From Sphingomonadales bacterium (GTDB taxonomy: Bacteria; Pseudomonadota; Alphaproteobacteria; Sphingomonadales; Sphingomonadaceae), in the NCBI GenBank assembly GCA_013297725.1, contig JAAFIB010000022.1, forward strand, positions 1-36,732: DNA of 36,732 bases, in the 5' to 3' direction. Position 1 is the stretch's first letter. Each line of letters starts with the position of its first letter. Below the pieces are notes generated by a model. That model was given only the letters and a program-made list of their open reading frames with translations, did not search any database and was not told where the DNA came from. Position numbers and translations under genes: made by a program. Below, piece by piece: positions 8,633 to 17,194 of the stretch.

Positions 8633-9757
8633 ATGGTAAGCAAATTTCTTTATTTCGTCGCTGGCATGGTTGTGCTGGTCCTGACCGGTGCCTTTGTCGT
8701 GCGCGTTTATGAAAAAGAACTGACCGAATATGCTTTGGTCCCCGACACGCAGTTTGAAAAGCAAGAGGCGCTGGCCACCAGCATCTATGATGATCCCAAA
8801 ATGTGGTTCGCGATGGGCCGCAATGTTGGCCCCGAAAATCCTGTGCGTTTCTCGCCACAAGGCGCGCCTGAGACTAAAGTCCCCGGCCAAGCCGCCATCT
8901 TTTTTGTTCACCCGACCAGCTATATGGAAAAAACCCGCTGGAACGCCCCGTTGGATGATCAGTTATCACAAGATCGGGCAAAGCTGTTCCTGCGCGGTAT
9001 GGCGAGTGCCTTTGCCCCATCGGGCGAAATCTGGGCTCCGCGTTACCGTCAAGCCGCCATTGGTGCGTTTTTGACAACAAAGCCAGAGGGGCAGCAGGCA
9101 CTGGACGCGGCGTATCAAGATGTGCTGCAGGCATTCGACGCCTTTGCCGCCAAGGTACAGAAAGATCGCCCGATCATCCTTGCCGGCCATAGCCAAGGCG
9201 CATTGCACCTGACGCATTTGTTAAAGGATCGGGTCGCAGGCAAAGCGATCGCAAAGCGGATCGTCGCGGCCTATATCGTCGGCTGGCCGGTATCGTCCGT
9301 CACCGATGTCGGCCCGATGGGAATGCAACCGTGCGCCGCCCCTGACCAGACCGGCTGCATTATGAGCTGGCAAAGCTTTGCTGAACCTGCGGACTATGCG
9401 CGCATTACCGAGCTGTATGACAGCACAACCGGTTTCGACGGCAATCCGCGTTCTGGCACGCCGCTCGTTTGCACCAACCCGCTGAACGGCGGCTCTGCAC
9501 CCGATGCGCCGATTGAGGCCAATCTAGGCACGTTGAAACCATCGTCAGATCTGCAAACCGGCGCGCTTGTTCCCGAGGCCGTGGGCGCGCGCTGTGATGA
9601 TCGCGGGTTTCTGTTGATCGGCGATCCGCCCAAAATGGGGCCGTATGTCCTGCCCGGCAACAATTTCCATGTGTATGATTATCCGTTGTTCTGGACCAAC
9701 GTGCGCGCCGATGCGTTGTGGCGAGTGCAAAAGTTTATGTCGGTTAAGCGGCGGTGA
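8633..9757 (+). CDS. DUF3089-family alpha/beta hydrolase, membrane anchored
   Basis: Predicted serine hydrolase of 374 residues. The N-terminal hydrophobic helix (about residues 4-24) should anchor it in the inner membrane with the enzyme outside the cytoplasm. The nucleophile elbow GHSQG places the catalytic serine at residue 187. Upstream AAIFFVHPTSY and downstream NNFHVYDYPLFW match the DUF3089 pattern as I know it, the latter giving the likely catalytic histidine. Four cysteines in the second half fit an exported location. The substrate is unknown. It diverges from the gat operon and its stop overlaps the ruvX GTG start. Confidence 0.85.
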   Translation: MVSKFLYFVAGMVVLVLTGAFVVRVYEKELTEYALVPDTQFEKQEALATSIYDDPKMWFAMGRNVGPENPVRFSPQGAPETKVPGQAAIFFVHPTSYMEKTRWNAPLDDQLSQDRAKLFLRGMASAFAPSGEIWAPRYRQAAIGAFLTTKPEGQQALDAAYQDVLQAFDAFAAKVQKDRPIILAGHSQGALHLTHLLKDRVAGKAIAKRIVAAYIVGWPVSSVTDVGPMGMQPCAAPDQTGCIMSWQSFAEPADYARITELYDSTTGFDGNPRSGTPLVCTNPLNGGSAPDAPIEANLGTLKPSSDLQTGALVPEAVGARCDDRGFLLIGDPPKMGPYVLPGNNFHVYDYPLFWTNVRADALWRVQKFMSVKRR

Positions 9758-10212
9758 TTTGCACGTCTGTTGCTGAATATCGCGAAGTCCTGCCCAACGG
9801 TGGCGTTTTAATCGCGCTTGATTTGGGCACCAACACCATCGGCACAGCGTTTTGCGATGCTGGATGGAGCTTTGCCTCCCCCAGTGGATTGATTCGACGC
9901 ACCAAATTCACCAAAGACAAAGCGTTATTAGTAGCGGCAATCGCCACGCGCGAAACCAAAGGTATTGTTCTGGGGCTGCCGCTGAACATGGACGGCAGTG
10001 AATCACCGCGCAGCCAATCCAGCCGTTCGTTTGCAGTCAACATCAAAGACCTTGGCCTGCCCATTTTGCTATGGGACGAACGACTGTCCACCGTCGCCGC
10101 CGAACGCTTTATGATCGAGGCCGACATGAGCCGCGCCAAACGCGCCGAACGCATCGACAGCGCGGCGGCGGCGCACATATTGCAAGGCGCGATTGATGCG
10201 TTGGTTGTTTAA
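9754..10212 (+). CDS. ruvX: RuvX/YqgF RNase H-like nuclease (putative Holliday junction resolvase / 16S rRNA maturation)
   Basis: The family of YqgF proteins is tied to 16S rRNA 5'-end processing and was named for a resolvase-like fold. The product has 152 residues. The first acidic residue is Asp23 in ALDLGTNTIG, then LGLPLNMDGSES, LWDERLST and the final IDSAAAAHILQGAID, which together supply the RNase H-type acidic site. The GTG start at 9754 overlaps the stop of the DUF3089 gene (GTGA), so expression is coupled. The location just before pyrB is a common alphaproteobacterial arrangement. It is slightly extended at the N-terminus compared with the compact family members. Confidence 0.93.
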   Translation: MICTSVAEYREVLPNGGVLIALDLGTNTIGTAFCDAGWSFASPSGLIRRTKFTKDKALLVAAIATRETKGIVLGLPLNMDGSESPRSQSSRSFAVNIKDLGLPILLWDERLSTVAAERFMIEADMSRAKRAERIDSAAAAHILQGAIDALVV

Positions 10213-10232
10213 AAGCCTGCCCTAAGCCAGTC

Positions 10233-10370
10233 GTCATGCTAAACTCGTTTCAGCATCCATTTATCCGCTGGAGCCGCCGAATAACTAGGCAAACCAACTT
10301 AGAAGTTTACGCTTTTTACTAGGTGTTTGGACAGGCCGATGGATGGACCCTGAAACAAGTTCAGGGTGAC
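10233..10370. repeat. Pair of inverted palindromic (REP-like) repeats
   Basis: Two related ~28-base units, 10233-10260 and 10343-10370, lie head to head between ruvX and pyrB. The second folds perfectly (ACCCTGAA/TTCAGGGT); the first is a degenerate version (TGCTAAAC/GTTTCAGCA). The pair resembles an intergenic repeat I associate with sphingomonad genomes. The 82 bases between them show no gene. Confidence 0.75.
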
Positions 10371-10423
10371 AGCGGTTGTATGGGTTGAGTCCTGCAACAT
10401 TTGTGCCTAAGACACTGCCTTTA

Positions 10424-11419
10424 ATGACATCGCTACAAACCGCTTCATCGGACCGCTTTCCAGCCGGGTCCGCCGCCTTTCCGCATAAGCATCTTTTGGG
10501 TATCGCAGGAATGCAGCCTTGGGAGATTGCTTTCGTCCTTCAAGAGGCTGAGCAATGGGTGGCATTGAACCGTTCTGGTGCCGCAAAACATGATGACCGG
10601 TTGCGCGGGCTGACGATTATCAACGCCTTTTTTGAAAACAGCACGCGGACTTTGCTGTCGTTTGAAATTGCGGGAAAAAGGCTAGGCGCCGACGTCGTCA
10701 ATATGCATGCCGCGCAATCGAGCACCAAAAAGGGCGAGACGCTGATCGATACGGCGATGACGCTGAACGCGATGCGCGCCGATGCGATTGTTATCCGGCA
10801 TAATAGCTCGGGCGCGGTAAACCTGATTTCTGAAAAAGTGGACTGCCCTGTTTTGAATGCAGGCGATGGAACGCATGAACACCCGACACAAGCATTGCTG
10901 GATGCGCTTACGATCAAACGGCGCAAAGGCCGCGTCGACGGCCTGATCGTTACGATCTGCGGCGATATATTGCACAGCCGGGTGGCGCGATCGAACATGC
11001 TGTGCTTGACGGCATTGGGCGCGCAGGTTCGCGTGGTTGCGCCCCCTGCCCTGATGCCTGTGGGTGTTGACCTATTTGGTGTTCAGCCATTCCACCATTT
11101 TGACGAGGCTTTGCACGGCAGCGATGTTGTGATGATGTTGCGGCTGCAAAATGAACGGATGCAGGGCGATTTCATTCCATCACCGCGCGAATTTTTCCAC
11201 CTCTATGGCCTTGATGCCCGGCGGCTGGCGCTGGCAAAGCCCGACGCACTTGTCATGCACCCCGGCCCAATGAACCGCGGCGTAGAAATTGCCAGCCACA
11301 TCGCCGACGATCTGGAACGATCCGCCATCACCGAGCAGGTGGAAATGGGGGTCGCAGTGCGCATGGCGTGTCTGGATATTCTGACCCGAAAAGCGCGCGG
11401 TGTGGAGGGCTGGGCATGA
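10424..11419 (+). CDS. pyrB: Aspartate carbamoyltransferase catalytic subunit
   Basis: Condenses carbamoyl phosphate with aspartate in the first committed step of pyrimidine synthesis. The product has 331 residues from the ATG at 10424. Carbamoyl-phosphate binding motif [13 protein letters not shown], the [10 protein letters not shown] motif and the C-terminal [12 protein letters not shown] are all intact. The frame extends upstream to a TTG at 10376, but that would start at the edge of a repeat and add residues foreign to the family, so the ATG is preferred despite a weak Shine-Dalgarno. The stop overlaps the next gene (ATGA), an inactive-looking dihydroorotase homologue. In class A ATCases such a partner holds the dodecamer together. 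Confidence 0.96.
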   Translation: MTSLQTASSDRFPAGSAAFPHKHLLGIAGMQPWEIAFVLQEAEQWVALNRSGAAKHDDRLRGLTIINAFFENSTRTLLSFEIAGKRLGADVVNMHAAQSSTKKGETLIDTAMTLNAMRADAIVIRHNSSGAVNLISEKVDCPVLNAGDGTHEHPTQALLDALTIKRRKGRVDGLIVTICGDILHSRVARSNMLCLTALGAQVRVVAPPALMPVGVDLFGVQPFHHFDEALHGSDVVMMLRLQNERMQGDFIPSPREFFHLYGLDARRLALAKPDALVMHPGPMNRGVEIASHIADDLERSAITEQVEMGVAVRMACLDILTRKARGVEGWA

Positions 11420-12633
11420 CTCGCACGAACGTGATGAACGGGGCACTGATCCTACCTGGCAAAGCCAATGCCGAAATCGGCCCTTTGTTTGTCAGCGACG
11501 ACCGGATCGATACCGTTGGCAGAGCAGACCCGCATGGCGAAACTTTGGATGCAACCGACCTGATCGTTGCCCCCGGGATTATCGACCTTGGCGTCTTTGC
11601 AACCGATAAGCCCGCATTCCGTTTTGGCGGGATAACCCGCGCGGCATTGATGCCCGACCAGTCGCCCGCGCATGATGATCCGGCAACGATCCGTTTTGCA
11701 GGGCGTAAGGGAAAGCCAGACTTCTGGGTTCATCCGCTGGCGGCCGCAACCAAAGGACTAGACGGTCAACACATGGCCGAGATCGCCCTGATGAAAGAAG
11801 CGGGTGCACGCGGTGTAGCCACGGGTCGGCACTGGATTGCCGATTCGGGGATTATGCTACGCCTGATGCGCTATTGCGAAATGCTTGATCTGCCACTGTT
11901 TGTGCATAGCGAGGATGCCGGGCTAACAGGCAGTGCGGTTGCGACATCCGGTGCAAACGCCACTCTGCTGGGCCTGGCCAGCGCCTCTGCTGCGGCAGAA
12001 ATGCTATCGATCCAGCGTGATCTGGTGCTGGCGGAGGAAAGCGGTGTGCACATCCATTTCCGTCAGGTTACGACGGCACGTGGTCTAGACCTGATCCGCG
12101 TAGCAAAGGCAAAAGGCGTCCGTGTCACCTGCGGCATTACCCCGGCCCATCTGTTTCTGTCTGACACAGCTCTGACCGGTTTTCGCACTTTTGCCCGGCT
12201 ATCCCCGCCATTGCGCAGCGAAGACGACCGGCTAGCCTGCATAGCCGCGATTGCCGATGGAACCATTGATGTGCTGTCATCCGGCCATGATCCGCGCGGG
12301 CCAGAGGATAAGCGTTTGCCCTTTGCCGACGCAGCACCGGGTATGGCCGGAGCCGAAACATTGCTGGCACTATCGCTGAACCTTGTCCGCGATGGTCATA
12401 TCTCGATGGGTCGTATGTTCGAATTACTGGCCACGACTCCCGGGCGGATTTTGGGCGTGAACGCAGGCGAAATAGCCGAAGGCATGGAAGCGGATCTGAT
12501 CTTTATCGATCCCGAAACACCGTGGCAGGTTGATAGCGACAAAATGGCGGCGATGGCAGGCAATACCCCGTTTGATAAGCTGCCCGTCCAAGGCCGTGTC
12601 CGCAAAATGATGAAGGGCGGCAGGATCCTGTGA
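11416..12633 (+). CDS. Dihydroorotase-like protein PyrC' with lost metal ligands, probable ATCase partner
   Basis: A 405-residue amidohydrolase-fold protein related to type I dihydroorotases. Family landmarks are recognisable but the metal site is broken. The HxH after PGIIDL is replaced ([16 protein letters not shown]). The residues normally reading HVST are RQVTTARG. The usual ATDHAPH motif is SSGHDPRG. It is therefore very unlikely to hydrolyse dihydroorotate. Known pseudo-dihydroorotases (PyrC' or PyrX in Pseudomonas) keep PyrB assembled and active, and the ATGA overlap with pyrB supports that role. A functional pyrC should exist elsewhere in the genome. The start at 11416 follows from this overlap. 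Confidence 0.9.
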   Translation: MTRTNVMNGALILPGKANAEIGPLFVSDDRIDTVGRADPHGETLDATDLIVAPGIIDLGVFATDKPAFRFGGITRAALMPDQSPAHDDPATIRFAGRKGKPDFWVHPLAAATKGLDGQHMAEIALMKEAGARGVATGRHWIADSGIMLRLMRYCEMLDLPLFVHSEDAGLTGSAVATSGANATLLGLASASAAAEMLSIQRDLVLAEESGVHIHFRQVTTARGLDLIRVAKAKGVRVTCGITPAHLFLSDTALTGFRTFARLSPPLRSEDDRLACIAAIADGTIDVLSSGHDPRGPEDKRLPFADAAPGMAGAETLLALSLNLVRDGHISMGRMFELLATTPGRILGVNAGEIAEGMEADLIFIDPETPWQVDSDKMAAMAGNTPFDKLPVQGRVRKMMKGGRIL

Positions 12634-12646
12634 TCCCGCCGCCCTT
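12613..12646 (+). terminator. Hairpin at the end of the pyrB-pyrC' operon
   Basis: A 9-bp stem (AAGGGCGGC with GCCGCCCTT) spans the pyrC' stop codon, with a smaller inner stem GGATC/GATCC. It lies between convergent genes. There is no T run, so termination would be weak or need Rho; it may mainly protect the 3' end. Confidence 0.45.
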
Positions 12647-12672
12647 CGGGTAGTCTGAGTGAATTAGGGTGT

Positions 12673-14022
12673 TTAGCGCGAAGCAACCTTAACCGGCTTG
12701 CGTGCTTTCGCTTGCGCCATGCGAACCGGCGATGAAGTCTCGCCGCCAATGGAGCGCACGATGCAATCGCCGCCCTTAGCTTTGATCGCGCTGCATGCAG
12801 CATCGGCAGCGGCTTTATTACCAAAGCCCATCGCAGCCAGACGGGTCAGCTTTTTACCGTTGACCGTTACCGACGAGCTTGCCGATTCAAATCCTTTTAA
12901 GACGCCGTGCTTTGAAACCAGCTTACCCCATGCATCCTTTGCGTTGGCAGAGGACGAATAGGCACCGAGTTGCACCAAATGCGTGCCAGCAACAGACTTA
13001 GCAGCAGCGGGGCGGGTATCAGCCAGCGCCATCTTTACCGGAGCCTTCGCTGCGGCCTCAACTGCTTTCGATGGACCCTCGGGTGCTTTGATCAGTGGAG
13101 CTTCAAAGGAAGGCGCAGGTGCAGCCATAGCGACCTGAACACTTTCTTCAGCGCTAGCGCCAAAATCAACAGGTGCTGCACCAATTGCTGCCAATTCAGC
13201 GACAGGATCAGCCGAAGCGATCGAAACGGTTTCTGGCGCGGCAACCGATGCCATCTGGACATCAGTCGATGCAGCAGCATTCAGCGCGAGGCGAACAGGC
13301 TGGCCAGTATCGGCCTGTGCCTTCACGCCAAGCAAACCTGCAACGCGAACTTCGTAAGCGCCGGGGCGTGCAAATTGTGCCCATTGGACGATCCGTTGAT
13401 CGACCATAGTTTGCGGCATGTCTTGTCCAGCCATAACCTGTGCTTCGCGCCAGCGGTTATCCAGCGCATAGGCCAAAGCCAAGTTCTGGCGAGTGCGCGA
13501 AGTGGCATTGTTAGTACGAATGGCATCAACCAGCACATCAATGGCGCGCTTGTTATCACCAGCCAAAGCGAGGGCTAGGCCATAATCGCTTGCCGGCAGG
13601 ATTGCGCGGTTTGCGTCAACCAAAGCGATTGCCGATTCCACTTTACCCTGCGCCGTTTTGGCAAGTGCAAGGCTAACGATTGTGCGAGGATCGGATTGCC
13701 CCAGTTCAACCACATCCATCAATGTCCGTTCAGCAGCAACAAAGCGGCCCTGTTGCATATAGATGCGGGCAAGCAATGCGCGATATTCGACATTGCGCAT
13801 TTCGCCTTCGACAGCAGCCTCGGCATAGGTCAGCGCTTTATCGACCTGACCTTTTGCAAGGAGCTTTTCGGATTTCTGGGCCCAGCCAAGCGCCTTTTTA
13901 GCCTGCATATCGGCAGACACGGTGGCAGAAGCACTCGACACACCCATTTGCGTGCAACCGACACTCGGCACAGCAATGAACGCGGTCGAAATCGCAAGCT
14001 TAAAGAAGATCTTTTTGTTCAT
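12673..14022 (-). CDS. Exported TPR protein with C-terminal SPOR domain
   Basis: A 449-residue envelope protein. The N-terminal export signal ends near a cysteine (PSVGC, residue 23) that could be lipidated, although the lipobox is imperfect. Helical TPR-type repeats fill about residues 40-210. A long alanine/valine-rich low-complexity linker follows, then a SPOR domain (from THLVQLGAYSSSANA to about residue 430) that in this family binds denuded peptidoglycan glycans at division sites. The SPOR domain carries a cysteine pair (AACSAIKAKGGDC). The gene is third in an operon after a ParA ATPase and a ribbon-helix-helix-like protein, nine bases after the latter. A GAGGT precedes the ATG at good spacing. 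Confidence 0.88.
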   Translation of the reverse strand: MNKKIFFKLAISTAFIAVPSVGCTQMGVSSASATVSADMQAKKALGWAQKSEKLLAKGQVDKALTYAEAAVEGEMRNVEYRALLARIYMQQGRFVAAERTLMDVVELGQSDPRTIVSLALAKTAQGKVESAIALVDANRAILPASDYGLALALAGDNKRAIDVLVDAIRTNNATSRTRQNLALAYALDNRWREAQVMAGQDMPQTMVDQRIVQWAQFARPGAYEVRVAGLLGVKAQADTGQPVRLALNAAASTDVQMASVAAPETVSIASADPVAELAAIGAAPVDFGASAEESVQVAMAAPAPSFEAPLIKAPEGPSKAVEAAAKAPVKMALADTRPAAAKSVAGTHLVQLGAYSSSANAKDAWGKLVSKHGVLKGFESASSSVTVNGKKLTRLAAMGFGNKAAADAACSAIKAKGGDCIVRSIGGETSSPVRMAQAKARKPVKVASR

Positions 14023-14031
14023 GACATTACC

Positions 14032-14664
14032 TCAGTTACGGTTACTGGTCTGGGATTTCTGGGCTGGAAGCTGCGCTGCAAGTGCGCCAATTTCCGGCAT
14101 AGATTCGATGAATGCGTCAAGCGCAGCTGTCACCAACTGTTGTGCCGAGCGATTGCTAACGGCACAGGCAAGACGCAGGCGCAAATGGCGATCGCCATCA
14201 AGCCGTAGTGTGAATGCCGATTTGTCCTTTGTTCCCGGCGCAGCACGCGGCGTTTTTGCCTTGGCTGGTGCCTGAACGGTGGCGACCGGTGCAGCGGCAA
14301 CAGGGTTTGCCGTTACAATCGATACAACCGGTGCTGGCGGATCATCATAATGCAGAGCTTCTGTTTGTTCGGCCTGAACATGCAGCTGTTCTGCGATACG
14401 GTCCTGTTGCGCCTTAACTTCGGGCTTAACCTCGGGAACAGCCGCAGCCAGCGGATTGTGACCCATATCATGGTCGTAATCCATCGGTGCATTGTGATCC
14501 GGATTGACATCATATCCCATGTCATTCCAGCCGAGATCATCGTGCGTTACGGCAGTGGTTTCGAAAGTTCCATTGGCGAGTTGACGGCGCATCGCTGGAC
14601 GCGCGTCTCCCTTGCGGGCCAAAAGGCCCGATGACAAGGATGCGAAAGGTTTGGCTTCAGCCAT
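14032..14664 (-). CDS. Ribbon-helix-helix-like protein between ParA and SPOR genes
   Basis: I know no experimental function for it. The 210-residue product starts with a basic motif (SSGLLARKGDARPAMRRQ), continues with an acidic, histidine- and proline-rich disordered middle, and ends with a compact segment (SAFTLRLDGDRHLRLRLACA, then NRSAQQLVTAALDAFI) that looks like a ribbon-helix-helix fold. Such a domain usually binds DNA as a dimer, and in ParA systems this kind of protein serves as the centromere-binding partner. The ATG at 14664 is preferred to the one at 14670 because it lies eight bases from a GGGGG run. It is 21 bases downstream of parA and 9 bases upstream of the SPOR gene, in one operon. 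Confidence 0.75.
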   Translation of the reverse strand: MAEAKPFASLSSGLLARKGDARPAMRRQLANGTFETTAVTHDDLGWNDMGYDVNPDHNAPMDYDHDMGHNPLAAAVPEVKPEVKAQQDRIAEQLHVQAEQTEALHYDDPPAPVVSIVTANPVAAAPVATVQAPAKAKTPRAAPGTKDKSAFTLRLDGDRHLRLRLACAVSNRSAQQLVTAALDAFIESMPEIGALAAQLPAQKSQTSNRN

Positions 14665-14685
14665 GATCATAGCCCCCCTGTCGCC

Positions 14686-15405
14686 TTACCCGATGACCCG
14701 GCGGCCAAAGCCACCCATGGGCCGTGCTGCGGGTTGTTGATGCGTTGCTGCCGCAGCAGGTGCACTGAACACAGTGCGGCGGAAATTCTTTTCCAACCGG
14801 TCAGAGATATAAGTCCAAAGATTGCGGATTTCGTCTGCGGAGCGACCGTTTGGATCAACCTCCATAACGGTACGGCCGTCGATCATCGACGCTGCAAAAT
14901 CTGTGCGATGGTGAAGAGTGATCGGAGCCACAGTCCCATGCTGTGACAAGGCAACCGCCGCTTCAGAAGTAATCTTAGCTTTTGGTGTTGCACCGTTGAC
15001 TACAAACAACAATGGCTTGCCTGCGCGTTCGCACAGATCAACCGTAGCACCCACAGCGCGCAAATCATGTGGGCTTGGGCGTGTCGGTACAACAATCAAT
15101 TCAGCGACTGAAATCACGCTTTGGATCGCCATGGTAATCGCTGGCGGAGTATCAATAACGGCCAGTTTAAAACCCTGTTGGCGCAGAACCGCAAGGTCCG
15201 ACGCCAGCCGTGCTACTGTAGTTTGTGCAAATGCCGGAAGGTCAGCGTCACGTTCGTTCCACCAATCGGCAAGCGACCCTTGCGGATCAATGTCGATCAA
15301 TACAACCGGACCTGCGCCCGCCAATTGTGCCTGGACTGCCAAATGGCCGGACAACGTTGTTTTGCCCGATCCGCCTTTTTGCGATGCTAATGCGAGAACC
15401 CTCAC
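14686..15405 (-). CDS. Orphan ParA/MinD-family partition ATPase
   Basis: Deviant Walker ATPase of 239 residues. The N-terminal QKGGSGKTT gives the Walker A motif with signature lysine, VLIDIDPQGS the A' region and AVIDTPPA the Walker B. The C-terminal ~30 residues are alanine/glutamine-rich and probably disordered. These enzymes form ATP-dependent dimers on the nucleoid or membrane to position DNA, chemotaxis arrays or division proteins. No parB or parS is next to it; instead it leads an operon with a ribbon-helix-helix-like protein and a SPOR division-site protein, so it is not the chromosomal parAB locus. The GTG start at 15405 follows AAGGGG at good spacing. Confidence 0.92.
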   Translation of the reverse strand: MRVLALASQKGGSGKTTLSGHLAVQAQLAGAGPVVLIDIDPQGSLADWWNERDADLPAFAQTTVARLASDLAVLRQQGFKLAVIDTPPAITMAIQSVISVAELIVVPTRPSPHDLRAVGATVDLCERAGKPLLFVVNGATPKAKITSEAAVALSQHGTVAPITLHHRTDFAASMIDGRTVMEVDPNGRSADEIRNLWTYISDRLEKNFRRTVFSAPAAAATHQQPAARPMGGFGRRVIG

Positions 15406-15596
15406 ACCAATCCCCTTTTGAATACTGTTCGATAGGGGTGTGACAGAACAGGGCTAATAATCGGTTAACGCCGTTTGCTGTTTCTAATCATATGTGAAGA
15501 GACAAAGCGCCTAGACCCTTAACCTTTGACGCTTGGAATTCGTAGCGTATTGGCCTTGCTGCATAGTTAAAGCATTCATTAAATCTGTTTACCAAT

Positions 15597-15626
15597 TTGC
15601 AGCAAGTATATGGTATGCGCTATATA
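15597..15626 (+). promoter_or_regulatory. Candidate sigma-70-type promoter for the Sel1-SPOR gene
   Basis: TTGCAG at 15597-15602 and TATATA at 15621-15626 are separated by 18 bases. They lie 25 bases before the ATG at 15651, with a GGAG at 15639-15642. The predicted leader would be very short. The match is by eye only. Confidence 0.4.
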
Positions 15627-15650
15627 AAGACTGTCTATGGAGTTGGGTCG

Positions 15651-16676
15651 ATGAAGAAATTGGGTCTCGCCACAAAAACCGTTATCGCGGCATTGTCACT
15701 TTCAATTGCTGCGCAACCAGTGCTTGCTGATGTCAAAACCGGCGTCGATGCATGGACACGCGGCGAATATGATAAAGCGGTAAAGGAATGGCGCGATCCT
15801 GCCCTGAAAGGCGATGCCGATGCGCAGTTCAATATGGGCCAAGCCTATAAATTGGGCCGCGGCGTTAAAGCCGATCTGGATGTTGCATCCGACTGGTATC
15901 TGCGTGCGGCGCGTCAAGGGCATATGCAGGCGTCTGATTCATACGGCCATTTGCTACACTATCGCGGCAAAGTGGCTGACGCGCTGCCCTATCTGCAATC
16001 ATCTGCGGATCGCGGTGAGCCGCGTTCGCAATATCTGCTGGCAACCGAATTGTTCAACGGCAACAATGTCGCGAAGGATTGGGTGAAGGCTTATGCCTAT
16101 ATGACCCGCGCATCGTCGGCTGGACTTGCGCCTGCGTCGCGCAGCCTGTCGCAGATGGATCAGTATATTCCGCTTGAACAACGCCAACAGGGCACTGTGC
16201 TTGCAGGGGAACTGGAACGCCGCGCTGGCAAAACCCGCAACGACCAATTGGCCGGATTTGACATCAATACCAAGCCGCCAGCGGCTGTTGCAAAACCGGT
16301 CGCTGTTCCGCCATCAAGACCGGCGCAGAACACTGGCCAGCCCGGTTTCCCCGGTGATATCCCGCCAATGCCCGGTGAACAGCCAGCACCGGTTTCAAAA
16401 CCAGTGCCGGTAGCGAAACCTGCACCCGTCAAAGTTGCCACCAGCGGCAATTGGCGCATTCAGCTTGGCGCATTCAGCAATGAGAACAACGCCAAAAGCC
16501 TATGGACATCGCTTGAGAACAAAATCGGTGATCTGGCCGGATTGACGCCCTATCTGAAAGCAGCGGGCAACGTAACACGGCTGCAAGCGGGGCCGTTTGC
16601 ATCGCGAAGTTCAGCTGAGGCAATGTGCGTTAAGGTGAAAGCGACTGGCCAAGCCTGCCTTGTGACCAGTATCTAA
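15651..16676 (+). CDS. Exported Sel1-repeat protein with C-terminal SPOR domain
   Basis: A 341-residue envelope protein divergent from the ParA operon. The signal peptide ends near VLA-DV (residue 25). Sel1-like repeats follow (for example AQFNMGQAYKLGRGV and SQYLLATELFNGNNVAKD), which usually mediate protein contacts. A proline-rich linker (about residues 205-265) leads to a SPOR domain beginning WRIQLGAFSNENNA. SPOR domains target peptidoglycan at the septum. Like the other SPOR protein here it has a paired-cysteine ending (AMCVKVKATGQAC). The ATG at 15651 is chosen for its GGAG ribosome site and intact signal peptide; the frame is open further upstream to 15597. Confidence 0.9.
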   Translation: MKKLGLATKTVIAALSLSIAAQPVLADVKTGVDAWTRGEYDKAVKEWRDPALKGDADAQFNMGQAYKLGRGVKADLDVASDWYLRAARQGHMQASDSYGHLLHYRGKVADALPYLQSSADRGEPRSQYLLATELFNGNNVAKDWVKAYAYMTRASSAGLAPASRSLSQMDQYIPLEQRQQGTVLAGELERRAGKTRNDQLAGFDINTKPPAAVAKPVAVPPSRPAQNTGQPGFPGDIPPMPGEQPAPVSKPVPVAKPAPVKVATSGNWRIQLGAFSNENNAKSLWTSLENKIGDLAGLTPYLKAAGNVTRLQAGPFASRSSAEAMCVKVKATGQACLVTSI

Positions 16677-16678
16677 CT

Positions 16679-17194
16679 TTAGGGGCAAAGCCGTTCTATA
16701 TCGCGGCCCAGCGTCCGGCGGGCGCTGGCGTTGCCCGGTTCGGTGTAATAATAGGCTGTGCCGCTCATGCTGGCGCGCGCTGTGCAATAGCTGACGCAAC
16801 CTGCTGGAACTGATCCGGGAAAGCGCAGCTGGATGCCATCAAATTCGGCGTCAAAGCTGCAGCTGTCTTTGCCGCTAAAGGTGATACGCACTTTTTCTCC
16901 GGCGAATTCGGCGCGGCCCTGCCCCTCGCATTTGCTGTCGGGGCCAAACACCGCAAGCATACCGATCTCAAAACTGCCATCATCACCAACCGCACAGAAT
17001 TTATCGACGCCAAGGTCGCTGCGGGTTTCAAACCGTCCAGCCAGCGCGCGTCCTTCTGGATCGGGCAGTAGGCCTTTAGCAATCGCCTGTTCGTCCAAGG
17101 CTCGGCTTGCATCCGTCGCAGGGGCTTGCTTTGTATCGCTATCCCCGCAAGCGGTCAGCGTTAGTGCCAACAACGATATACTCAGCGCACGCAT
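16679..17194 (-). CDS. Probable lipoprotein of unknown function, 171 aa
   Basis: The N-terminus has a lipoprotein signal: hydrophobic run then LTAC, so Cys16 should be lipidated. The mature protein is acidic with several cysteines (FCAVGD, SKCEGQG, DSCSFD, AGCVSYC), consistent with disulfides outside the cytoplasm. The family is not recognised. The ATG at 17194 shares one base with the hisI stop (TAATG), so the two genes are probably co-translated, although no link to histidine synthesis is evident. The frame remains open upstream inside hisI, but that start would hide the lipobox. It is convergent with the Sel1-SPOR gene, two bases apart. Confidence 0.8.
   Translation of the reverse strand: MRALSISLLALTLTACGDSDTKQAPATDASRALDEQAIAKGLLPDPEGRALAGRFETRSDLGVDKFCAVGDDGSFEIGMLAVFGPDSKCEGQGRAEFAGEKVRITFSGKDSCSFDAEFDGIQLRFPGSVPAGCVSYCTARASMSGTAYYYTEPGNASARRTLGRDIERLCP

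Noticed and set aside
8495-8911. 138-codon minus-strand frame spanning the gap upstream of gatC and the DUF3089 gene start
   Set aside because: It overlaps a well-supported gene on the other strand and has no recognisable domain or ribosome site.
10376-10423. Upstream TTG start for pyrB
   Set aside because: It begins at the edge of a repeat unit, lacks a ribosome site and adds residues not seen in the family; the ATG at 10424 is preferred.
12613-12646. Strong rho-independent terminator after pyrC'
   Set aside because: The stem is good but there is no T run on either strand, so it is listed only as a weak candidate.
15567-15582. Possible CtrA box (TTAA-N8-TTAA) upstream of the Sel1-SPOR gene
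   Set aside because: The spacing is 8 and not the consensus 7, and TTAA pairs are expected by chance in this A/T-rich gap.
15406-15650. parS-like centromere sites near the orphan parA
   Set aside because: No 16-base palindrome of the parS type is visible in the divergent gap or around the operon.
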